Assembly: GCA_950295325.1 (NCBI GenBank)
Contig: OX485808.1
Coordinates: 15,954,527-16,018,526, forward strand
Direction: 5' to 3'
DNA: 64,000 nucleotides
Source: Polytrichum commune
Taxonomy: Eukaryota > Streptophyta > Polytrichopsida > Polytrichales > Polytrichaceae
Made by a program: the position numbers and the translations under genes. Shown here piece after piece: positions 36,552 through 47,690 of this stretch (position 1 is the stretch's first letter; each line of letters starts with the position of its first letter). The notes under the pieces are model-generated. The model was not told the DNA's origin. It worked only from the letters and a program-made list of their open reading frames with translations, and did not search any database.

Positions 36552-36795
36552 ATATTCGTTAATTGGAGACTTTTTCATGATTTGGAGACTAATCAAAGAC
36601 TTCAAGTCTCATATTGTGTTTAGTGCATGTTTTGATTATGATATAGATACTTATTATATTTAGAAATATATATACTCCTCATGCATGAATATGTAGAAAG
36701 TTCATTACCAATGTTCTCCATGTTCACAATATTGCATCCCAAACTATGAGTAAAGTTTATTTTGAGACTTTCCAAAGTCTCTAATTAACGAATAT
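36552..36795. mobile_element. 244-bp inverted-repeat element, possibly pogo-like
   Basis: Arms of 22 bases read ATATTCGTTAATTGGAGACT at the left and the complement of ATATTCGTTAATTAGAGACT at the right. The ATTCGTTAATT core recalls pogo/Tigger ends, as at 17680-18482. There is no coding frame. The target duplication is unclear. Confidence 0.6.
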
Positions 36796-36799
36796 AGTG

Positions 36800-39410
36800 A
36801 TATGGATGAACTAAGCCCACATTAGGTGCCCTAATGTTCAGAGACGTTTCTCCTAGTATTAGACCTATGGTATAGGAGTTTGTCGGCCCCCAAAGCATGC
36901 ATATTGAAGTTGGCTAAAATTTCTGAAACTTCCAAATGAATGACAATGACACACCATGTTGGTTTTTGGTATATGTAGCTTAGTACCATTCCCCCCTTAA
37001 TTAATATCAGCACACCCACTGTTCACTTGCTCAAATTATTGAGAGCTTGAGGATTGGTCTATAAGAGCGCTTCGGATGTCATAAACTTGTCGAATTCAAG
37101 CATCAAACTCTAGGAGCTTCAACACATTTGAGCTCTCCGCTCAAAGACCTTCTTTGCAAACATGGCGAATGCAGGACCCTTCCTTCGAGGTTTGTGTTTA
37201 ACACCTCAAGACCGAAGCAAGATCGCCCCCAAAACCTACTAAAACAATTCACTCCAACGCGGATCTCAGTTTAGAGAGAACACCGACACCTCTCATAATA
37301 GATCCGACAACGCGACTGAAAACGCCGTAGAATGAGAATCGTCCACACAGATGTTCAGTTGCCTAGGTGTCCATAATCAGAGGATTATAGCGTGTATGCT
37401 GGAATTGTCAAACAATGATGGATGCCCGGACCACAAAACCCGGCTTGGCCTTCAGGGGGTTCAACCAAGTCAACGACGTGTTGAATGTGGAACCCTAATG
37501 ATGTCCCCTCTTTGTATGTACACTCCAAAACCGACCCCGGCGGCCACGTGCAAGCGATGCACGAAAATGCCGCAACAAGATAAGAATTCCGTGAACTCGA
37601 GTGAGCTAGTACTTACAAAGAATGAGGATAGGAAGCCCATGCGAGCCCCTTTTGACCACGTATTTGTGTCTTTGACCCCTTATTTATAGTGGGCACTCCG
37701 TGTGTGTATATAGGACCCGGGGGGGGGGGGGGGTGTTGTTGTTTGTTTGTTGTCCTAGTGGCATATATGAAGCCGCGGGTTGAATTGAAGGGAAGGGAAG
37801 GGAAGGGAAGGGAAGGGAAGGGAAGGGGGAAAAGGAAGGTCCTATTCGCATTCCGTAAATGGTAGGCATTGATGAGGAGGCCTGCACCCCCTCTGACCCG
37901 TTTCATGTGCACCCCCATACCACTACCACTTTCATGCTTCCCAATCGAATCCCAATCAATAGCTCAACGTATGACACCCATTCCTATACCATTATCATAT
38001 TGTTTCCCCCTCGCCTCTTTTTCGCCCAACATATATACGGGTACCGCATGCAATGAATGCCACACAACAATTGGGCTCCCGTTTTCATATGCCATTTTGT
38101 TTTGTTCCCTTCTACTTACGACCGTGTCAAAAATAATTGCGGCCACTTTGACCTTGTAAGGCCAACAACAAAATTGATGACGGAGGTGACATACGCATCG
38201 TCATTGAATCGTGTCATAACGCGCACTTGGGTTTCACAGTGATGGCGCAAAATGCACATGGAACGATGTGTTACGTGGTGTAATACACCACCCCTTTTGT
38301 TGGATGCCCACATCTAAGGACCCCCTTCCCCCCTCCCTCAAAAAAAGAAAAAGAAAAAGAAAAAGAAACGGAGAGAGAGGGAATTATTGCAAACACGAGG
38401 GTGCCCTCTCATCCATCCAACGTAAAAACTTGACCCCCTATATGTTTGTGGTCGCTTCATTTGAAATGACTTTGGAGGGTTGTTTTTTTAATCGATTTTG
38501 GTATCAAATTAACTAGAAATATTAACCTCCCGTATGCATGCTATTTTAGAGCGTTTTTGTTGGATAAATGAGAGACACACTCGCATGCGATAACTCTTGC
38601 ACTCCTCCAAAGACTCTTGCCCTTGAGAATCACTTACATGTGAAGGGTGTAACACTACTAGGTCTATGCTTTGAGCTCCCTTTCTACATGGAGCAAGTTT
38701 TGGCAAGACTACCATGAAATTTGGCACTCTATTCCTAGTTTACTCCCGGGCTACATCTTCTAGGGTGACCCACTATCGTGTGACATATTTTTATTATGTA
38801 TTCACTCTAATCATATACTCACAAGGTTCACCCCGGGTTTAGCCACCCCTCAACTCAAAGTGATGTAGTGAGCAATACTCCGACCGAAAATTGCTCAAAC
38901 CGTAAGAGAGTCCCATAACAAATTGGACATTATGCTCATCTAACTCCCACCCCACAATGCACATAACATTATCCAACCGGTCTTTCTGTTGGAGTGGGGT
39001 TAGGAAACACGGGGATTCTATTCATTAACCATTCCATGTTCATCATGTCAGAACGACACTGCAGTGGTAGTTTTAAACTGAAAAAACTTGGATGAAACAA
39101 TGCACTCATATTATTAGAATGGAACGGCTGATAACAACTAAATAACATTATGGAAGTGCCTACTGCCGAGTAATGGGCACTCTGGTCGGCGCATTATGGT
39201 ACCCTAAAAATTGGGCACAGCCTGCAGTCACGAACTGAGACGCGAGAGAGGGACTTTGATGGCGAGTCTAAGTTACTTCACTTCATATTACAACTACTAG
39301 CTACCACTACTACTGCCCGTGACGTGATGTCTTTGCCCTTCTCACCAATGAAAGGCCAGCCCAGAAAATCGTTTTCTTCAGGCCTGCAACGACTCCGTAA
39401 CCATGCTAGA
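36800..39410. other. Intergenic stretch with simple repeats, no gene recognised
   Basis: Open frames up to about 112 codons (37351-37689) have no recognisable similarity. Contents include a G run at 37719-37733, a (GGGAA)n run at 37788-37828 and an AAAAGA-rich stretch near 38340-38366. Nothing supports a gene. Confidence 0.5.
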
Positions 39411-39414
39411 GTTG

Positions 39415-39919
39415 GGGCCACTTCACACACGAGCCAAGAGCCGTGACCATGAAAGTGTGAGAGCCCAAAACAAAGTGTCCAAAGGCCGTCCCAACACACC
39501 TCCAAAATCATGTAGTGTAGTGTGGTCACGGATCTTCAAGTGTAGTGTGAAGTCATATGTGACCATGCCCTCAACCAAATGCTATTTCAATGAATTTCTA
39601 TTCATGCAGATCCTCACACATGACCAAAATAGATTAAATCAACGGTTGTGAGCGTTCGGAGTGCCATGGTCTCCCGGTTTTGTGTTAGGCCTACCTCCAA
39701 GAGGTGGTTTTTGAAAATAATCCAAGTGACCATGAAACACGATCCATTTAACGCCATGTAGGAATCCATGTAGACTTTACATCCATCTTGCATTCACATG
39801 CTCCGTTGGTCCCTCAAGCATAGTGTGAAGCAAACTTGGACCGGCTCCGCCTTTCCCACCAACGAGAGTGCTTGAAGTGAAATGGTCACACGCTCTCAAT
39901 CTCGTGTGTGAAATGGCCC
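39415..39919 (-). mobile_element. Harbinger-type MITE (family H1), 505 bp
   Basis: It is in reverse orientation to the copy at 33120. The left end is GGGCCACTTCACACACGAG, preceded by TTG; the right end is the complement of GGGCCATTTCACACACGAG, followed by TTA. The interior matches the copy at 23624 closely, so these two opposite-sense copies may be near relatives. Confidence 0.88.
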
Positions 39920-39959
39920 TTAACTTAAGCCACAGCCAGGCTGGTTTTCCATCCAGTTA

Positions 39960-40146
39960 TATTTATTCTATTTTTTCAAGACAAAAGACCAACAGGCCAA
40001 CACCAAAACACAAGAAGCAGTTGACCACCTGGCAAGTTTTCCGTCAAGCAGAGAGTAGATTTCACAGCCGGGATTCGAACCGCCAACCTCTTCCTTGAGA
40101 TCTGGGTATCTCTCCACCATCATCCGGTAGTTTAGGGTCACCTCGG
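39960..40146 (-). mobile_element. tRNA-derived SINE, copy 2 (minus strand)
   Basis: On the minus strand it starts CCGAGGTGACCCTAAACTAC, has a B-box GGTTCGAATCC near 40070, and runs to an A-rich tail at about 39960-39975. It matches copy 1 at 24443 through the TTGACGGAAAACTTGCCAGG segment and the GTTGGTCTTTTGTCTTGA end. It begins 40 bases after an H1 MITE. Confidence 0.8.
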
Positions 40147-40149
40147 CCC

Positions 40150-42290
40150 ACCCATCCAGTTATTCGATTTGAGCTCAGCAAATCAAGGGCGAGCATGTGG
40201 CGAAGGGTGGGTTTTTCCCTTTTGTTCCTCTCCCTCTTGTTCGGCTCCACATGGTTATCTGCCAGCAAATGCATTCGAGCGATACAAATCTTCTGGTGTA
40301 GAAGCATGTAAGGTTGGAAGATCTCTGAACGAGTCGGATCAGTTGGGAGGTGTTGGGAAAACCACCCTATGCTCTGACACCACCTTTTTCTTCACTTCCT
40401 AATCCTTGACTCCTAAGATACTGCTCCTAATTCCTCTTCACACATTGAGCGTATATATCCTTCAACATATATACCGTACACACACACACACACACACATC
40501 CCTCTGAGAAAGAGTGTTACGATACGCTTTGAAGATATTTGATTTATCCTCAAAGTCACCTTGTGTATTGAGGTACTCTTTGACCTTCTAAGTGGGGTTG
40601 AGGGGTGAGTGTGAGTGCATCCGGAAAGTAAAGACGTTTAAGGGTTTTTTAATATTGATTTGTATAGATTAAATTATTGTTTTTTTTCAGACTTCAAACA
40701 ATAAGAGGTGACATCTACTTGTCTTAATAGAGGATTCCACTTTGAGATGCCACCTTGAGAATTCACGTGGAGGAGGGTGATTGATGTCTATTTCAGGAGT
40801 GCCAACTCAAGATTGGATCCACATTCAAGAATTCTCTATCCTTGACCCAAAACTCAATCCTTCTTGAGTTATTTTACACGTTCATAAAGGATAATGAAAT
40901 CAAGATTCGATGTGTATCCCCCCCCCCCCCCCCCAAAAAAAAAAACTTATGGTCTCAACCCCATTTTATTTTTACAAATAATTTTATTGATCTGTATGTT
41001 TTTGGTCATATTTTACACTTTCCTTTCATTTTTTTTTTCTGAGGGGGTTGGTTTTTGGGTCCTCTATATTAAATTAAATTAAATTAATATTAAAAAAACA
41101 AAAACAAAACCTTGATCTATTAGCATCAAGTACCCTATCCCATGCCAAAAAGAGTCAACAAAAGTAGGAAAAACCAACAAGGTATGCACCTTGTCACAAA
41201 TCACAGTAGAAGAAAGTAACCCCTACTGACTAAAATGTGGAGGGGCATATGGATTTAGGGAACATGAAATGAAAAAGGAAGACAAACCAACAATTATTTG
41301 TAGTTAAGAAAGAAAAATGTTGTATCACAACAAAGGGTTTATTAATATACCAAAATTCTACAAACAAGTTCGTGTCAGTGATACATGTTCACTAAGTCTA
41401 TGGAACCCCTCTTAGAAAGCTAGAAAAAACTAAACACTCTTGATATCGGATCTCCAATATTCCATAGGCTCATCCCACCTCACATGGTTCATGTACATAT
41501 GACGTCTCGCGGAAGCCAAGTCGATGCGGCTCCTCATGATTTCTTTGTGCAAAAGGTCTAGGGTCATCAATTTAAAATACCCCCTCCCCCCCCCCCCCCC
41601 ACATAGAGTATTGGGTCATAACCATGTTGCAAAGTTGTTGTGCAAGTTTGCCGACTATAAAAAATTTCAATCTCCTTGGTGTAATATTTAGGTGGATCAT
41701 GATGTCTCCTACTGTGGACCTTAAACAACTCGAGTGTCACCCAAAACTTCTCCTACTTCAATTTTTCCTTAGCATCTTTGGTTTTCGCATGCCAAAATGA
41801 ATCAACATTCTCACTCATGTGTGACACACACCTCCAATCGCACACTCCAATCTTCACGCTTCTAACTCCCGATGGAGCATAATATGGTTTATGAAAAGAT
41901 CATTATGTTACACATTTTCATTGTGCAATTCCAACATGAGCTACACCAACAACTTGGTCCCATCATTGCCATTTGGTTGGACCCATGAACATGACGTTGT
42001 CATTTGGTCGATGAGCTCTATCTTGGATATACATTTCTTGTAGAGGTCCCATGTTCCACCATAGTGTGTAGCCCGTGTTGGTCTTATTGCTAATCAACCA
42101 AACTCGATGAAACCAAGATGGAAGTTCAACTGCATGCCTCAACACTGGCTTGGATCCGAGCTTTGTGCAAATTGCCAAGCTTTGGAATTTTTTGGCCTAC
42201 GTAGTATCTGGTAATATATGTTCGTCACCCTCAATCTTCACCTTGATAATCTCTGGTACCAACTGTTATTTAGGAATCGACATATGACAA
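40150..42290. other. Intergenic stretch, no gene recognised
   Basis: It contains a (CA)n run at about 40480-40498, a C-then-A run at about 40919-40945, and a C run near 41586-41600. No protein-like frame or element ends were seen. Confidence 0.5.
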
Positions 42291-42291
42291 C

Positions 42292-43960
42292 ACACTGCTA
42301 CTTAGTACAATTGACTTAGTGCAATTGACTAATTGTTAGCAGTCGATTTAATAACCAACAATCCGGGCCTTCAACCCTTGGACCCCGTTGGCGTGTTCAA
42401 GGCAAACCAACTCCAATTCCCGTTCATGGTCCAACTTGCACTTCACAACTCAACCCTCAACACTTCCATCACGTCACTGTCAGCAACTACAAGTGGTGGT
42501 GTTGGAACCTCCGATTTCATCTCCACATCAATTGTGCGAAGACAGTGGACAAACCAAGCGGGGTCCATGTGTTGGTGTCATGTGGATTATTTGTCGCCCG
42601 GCAAGTGGTTCAACGAGAACCCCTAACACCATGTTCACATCGTCGAGGTCTACGTGGTTGGAGGGTGGAGTTCCTAAAGGTTGATGACCTAGGACCGGAA
42701 GGAAATCAAAATAAGTTTGGACCGCTAGAGGATTTGTTGTAGGTTGCCACGCCAATGGGATTGGTCGGCCACTGTTCTGACCTAGCATGGAAGTGGCATG
42801 ACCCTACTTTGATGTGTTGCCCTCAAATCTAAGGTGGTACGTGGGATGGTTGAATAGTCAACTGGTATGCCCAAAATGACCTCGACACACACCATTTGGC
42901 ACAACCACATGAGCATATGCCCACAATTGAATTCCCTTGGTCCCCCTATATATACCCCCAAACCTCCTGGCACCGGTCGTTAAAATCTCATGGCTCACCT
43001 CCTTCCATAACCCATACTTTTGTTTGCACATTTGATCAGTGTTCCCGCTCAAAATGAACATCCTCATCAGATGTGTCCACTTCACATACCTTTGGACAAT
43101 GCTATATATCCACATACCCTTCTCATCTTACCATATAGAATTAGCGATCACGTTGGGATCCTGCGCCACCTCCAAATTGATGGGTTGTAGACTACCCCTC
43201 AGTGCATTCGATCTTCTTCTAGGTGTACCTCATGGTGTTGACCCCAGAGTCCCCCCAAACTTGATTATGCACCACGCAGAGGTTCCGGCTGTGTGTTCTC
43301 TTCAGTTGCCATCATTTTCATTAAACCAAAAACAAATTGCTTAACTTAATATAATACAAATTAATGTAATATGGTAGAGCTTCCAAAATAAGTGTTAGCA
43401 ACGAATTATGTATTTATAATAAACCCTAAAATTATGTCATTCAAACAATGTTCTATTCTGTAAAGTACTTCCAAAATAAGTGTTGGCATTGTATAAGTTC
43501 CGGTATTGTTTGAAATTACTATCCCATATCTTTGGTAAATAAAAGTGGCCACAATGGATTATGGTGTCACGTGTGGAATGGAGAATGTATGTACTATGAC
43601 ATATGTAAATAAATGTGGTGGGATAAAATATAATTCCCGAAGACAAACTGACAATGTGGGCCCTCCAACTCATCTCAACCTCCGAGTAGCAACAATTGTT
43701 CAATGACCAAGGACCCATCGGAGTGAGTGCGAAGTAAGGGTGGAATGGAAGTTGGATCCATATATACCCACAGGGAGGGCGTCGATTGGACGTGACCCCT
43801 CCCCACCAAATCCATGGATGCCATGTGTCTTTGGGTGGACATGCAGTCCACATATGAACTACTCACCTTGTCGACTATGCTAGTTGTAGTCGACTTGGAT
43901 AAACGACTACTTGCTAGTAGTTGACTGAGCCAGTCAATTGCTTGTCAGTAGTCGACATTG
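42292..43960. repeat. Stretch bracketed by GTCGACT-type motif clusters
   Basis: A cluster of CAATTGACTTAGTG / GCAGTCGATTT motifs lies at 42292-42352 and another (GTAGTCGACTTGG, AACGACTACTTG, GTAGTTGACTGAG, GTAGTCGACATTG) at 43868-43960. The motif is the same as in the 5.36-kb array. Between them, minus-strand frames at 42858-43115 and 43437-43853 are Trp-rich and unrecognised; the first has KWTHLMRMF..MCKQKYGLWKEV, which weakly recalls a trihelix/SANT-like DNA-binding domain. It may be a decayed 1.7-kb transposon with subterminal motifs. No clear ends were found. Confidence 0.4.
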
Positions 43961-43974
43961 TTCCCCAAGGTAAA

Positions 43975-46900
43975 CTTATTAGCGCCCCCCCCCCCCCCCC
44001 GACATGGTGTTTTAGGGTCCAACGTCACGTCACCACCACATGACATGACACAACGTGACGGACGTTGACGTGAAATCCCTACTTGATGCCCGCATTCCAT
44101 CCCCAAGCATCTCTATGTTGTGGTACCTAAATTACTTGAAAGTTATTTTTTCCTACTCACTATGAACAACTATACACACACGTGTCAAATTAAGTTACCT
44201 AGAAGTGGAGCTCCCTCCCTTGTATTTTACATGGTTAAATGAATTGTTGACCAATTGAATATCATTATCATTTCTCCGCTTTTAGTGCCCTCCATATAGC
44301 AAAGAAACCCCCATTCATAATACACCATACACCTATGACAAACTTATGCTTTTAGTCAAATGAAACGAGGCCGATTTGATGAATACCAATTTAATTATTT
44401 TGCAAAGCCATTTTCTTGGACTAAACCGTTGTTGTGTAAGTGTACGGTTAATCTAATGGAACTTGAAGTGGACAGTGAGCCTCCATATTTGATCATGGGA
44501 TAAGCTTACATGCAAATTAACAAAATTTTGCATGCAACATTTTTTTTGAGTCCAAGATCCAAGGGTTTGGCCAAGAGAGTTGTGTGGTTTGAATAAGGGT
44601 GTTGGACTCATTTTAAAGGAGTTGTGTGGACCATAGATTAGATGTTTGGTGTCTTGCATCCTTAAATGTGAACTTAAAATATTAGAGGAGCCATCAAATG
44701 AATTATAATTTATAGGTCTAGATAAAAGGCCGGACCAACTTTGCAACAATTAGTACCAAGTGCACTTTAAAGATGAAATGGGGGGGATCAAATGTGGCAA
44801 GAACTTGATTTCAAGATTAGTAGCACATTTACCTAAGTATGTAAAATGAGTTTTTCCAAAAACATGATTACTTGAAACCAAATTAGAATGGGGGAGTCAA
44901 ATACAAGTGTTCAACATAATTAGAAGGTGGACAAATATCTGGATATAATGGACATAATCTTGTTATGAATGATCTTGGTGATAGTTGCAAACCTACGAAC
45001 CTAATCTTCAACGCCACTGCAATGAGAACACTTGAGTCAATACGGTTCCCATGCATTGTTGTCTTGAAGAAATGTGGTGCCATTGAAGCTATATCCTCCA
45101 ATGTTTGCATTCATGCTTTATTGTATACAATAAATATAAACCTTTTTTTGCCCAAACTTGTTCCCTTTCCAATTTTCTCCATGTATAGAACATGAGTCCT
45201 TTGAATTGGTGCATGACCATAACTTTCTCAATAGTTCAAAGATAGCAACTTATAGAAATTCATATCATGAGAAGTTGTTTTCAATTGAAGTAGGAAGAAT
45301 ATATCATTCCAAGAGCCTCTCCATGAAAACAAAATTCTCCAGAAAGACAAGTACCAAGAATTATTTACAAAATCACATGATGTCGTTTCAAAAACAAAAT
45401 TTGGTGGAAAGCACAAATTAAGAATTAAATTCTAATGGATTTTCTTTAATGATAATTTATTCCTCCATAAGATGTGGAACATAACATTTTTTAGTCGTTG
45501 AAATTGTTCCATGGACTTGGGGGTCAAAAGAGTGATGTCTACAAATCAAACCTCCAAGATAGTTAAGTTCCTCTAATCTCATACTACATCTAAATAATAT
45601 AAGTTGGTAAAACTAAGATTAGTAAGTGAACACATTGGTGTTGCTAAAGAATGTTATGAAGTTCTAGGGAGACTATGAGAATAAAATGAAATCAATTGCA
45701 ACAAGGAAACTTTCAACTTGAACAAGACCTGCGACCAATTAAGGATTGCATAGGTCAGCATTTGCATGCATGGCATGGCACCTTGGTGGATCATTCCGAG
45801 GTCCTGACAATGAAAACACGATGTTAGGCCCACCGTGCTCCATGCTCCGCGCATAAGTTACTTTAATTTTATACCAAGTTATTGCTAGGGTATTTTTCTA
45901 CCCCTTCATGGAGCTCCCCTCTTAAAACTTGATTCATTACCACTAAAGTAGATGGGTCTTAAATGGTTACATTTTCCGACTTCTCCACTTCTCCTAGGAT
46001 TTGAGACGCACAATCAGTACAAGATGGTTAGCCAATCCAAATCGAGGCTAAAGCCACTTTCCTCATAATTTTCGGAGGCCTCTACAAGTGTCACATAGAC
46101 TATGCAATGGTAGCTTTGAAAACTGAGTGTTAACACGTGGAGTATGGAATAACTTAGTGCTCTTGGGCTTTTAAAGCCGAGTTCTTTTGCCAATGTCAGG
46201 GTTGTAATCTAATGAATTGAAATCTGACAACAACACAGGCAAGTGGACATGGTGGAGTAAAATTCCCAAATCATTCTATCAATACAAAAATACATGGTAT
46301 GAAAGAAATCATTGTCACTCCAGCTCCAACTCTAGACACAGAATTAAAAATGGAGACTTCCACTCTTGCTGCCCTCATGAATAGCTCGAAAGATGCAGCA
46401 AATGAAGTGGAGGTGAAACAGTGTCTGGACCTTTTCACTGTTGTAATCATCAAAAAGAGCGTAAAGTTCTGCTTGGAATGAGGAAGCCAAGTTTCTTTGA
46501 TTTCCAGTAGCTTCTTGCAATGGCTTTTGAGGCAAAGTTGATCCCAGAGGAAACATAAGTGGTCATTGAGCCATGTGGGGAGCACTTCCAGCAACAACTT
46601 GTGCTTTTCTATCCACACACAACTCTTTTTGTTTATAACCTCTGGTTTCTGTCCATAAGCAGACTGGTTATGCCCCATAAATGGCCTGACTAGGTGGATG
46701 TCTCAGTACTATCTGAGCTTGTCACTGATATCAGAGGTTGTCATCCACTCTCCTCTCACTGGTTATGTAGTCCAGTAGTCCGTAGATGAGGTTGCTGAAC
46801 CCGAACTTCAAGAGAAATGCTCAATGGATAGTGGAAAATCTTAAATTTACAATGACAACCAGACTCTAACCTTGGGGGTTACAATATAGGTGATTATGTT

Positions 46901-47690
46901 GGAGAAACCTTATGAGACTGAAGAAATGGCACTTGAAGATGGGGGTCACCACTGCACTATAACTCTTACACTCTAGGATTAAATTAGGAGATTAGATATA
47001 GAGAGGCTTTGCAATGCTGGAAAATTCCCACGAAAAAATCCTCTAAGAGTGAAAATCTGCTGTGTGTACACTAGAATGCCCCAATCAACACAACAGACAA
47101 TTCCATTTTTGCTTATCTCTCTGCAGAATACTATGTTATGTTGCCAAGGGCACCCAATCAACATGGCAGACAATTCCAATTTTACTTAATCTCTCTGTAA
47201 AATACTATGTTATGTTGCCAAGCGGACATAACATTCAGAGGAAAACAATGTAAGTAGACCTCTACAAACTTCCATTTTGTAATTTCATGAAAATTGGACA
47301 TGATGCAAAATAATAAGGTCTCCTATGTACTTGACAATCTGTTCATCTGCTTGCAGTCATGGTTTCATGACAGTCTGAGCAAAATGTGAGGGCAAGTCCA
47401 GCTACCTGCGGCTGTCTGCCACCTTAAGATTATAGTAATCCAAGTGGCTAATGAATATTCCAATTTATAGATTTAAATGTCTAAATTGGGATGCCTATGG
47501 AGGTTCTTTGTATGCAAGACTTCAACATCACACCTCATGGTTGTGATAGAGATGCCCAGTAGAATGATATGGGCAAATACCCATGACAGTTGGTGTGCCT
47601 GTAAACCAGACAGTCTAAAGCAATGGAGAGCATAAGGTTCCTAGTAGAAATTGTTGCAAATCATAGGAATCGAGTGATAAAGTACATCAA
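43975..47690. other. Intergenic stretch before the gene island
   Basis: A C run (about 43984-44000) is followed by a short region rich in ACGTCA/TGACGT (44032-44080). Beyond that are only short frames. The longest, 135 codons on the minus strand at 46271-46678, is not recognised. Part of 47.0-47.69 kb is likely the 3' untranslated end of the gene at 47691. Confidence 0.5.

Noticed and set aside
44032-44080. Cluster of ACGTCA/TGACGT motifs as a regulatory element
   Set aside because: No gene lies nearby and the cluster may be part of a decayed repeat; there is no support for function.
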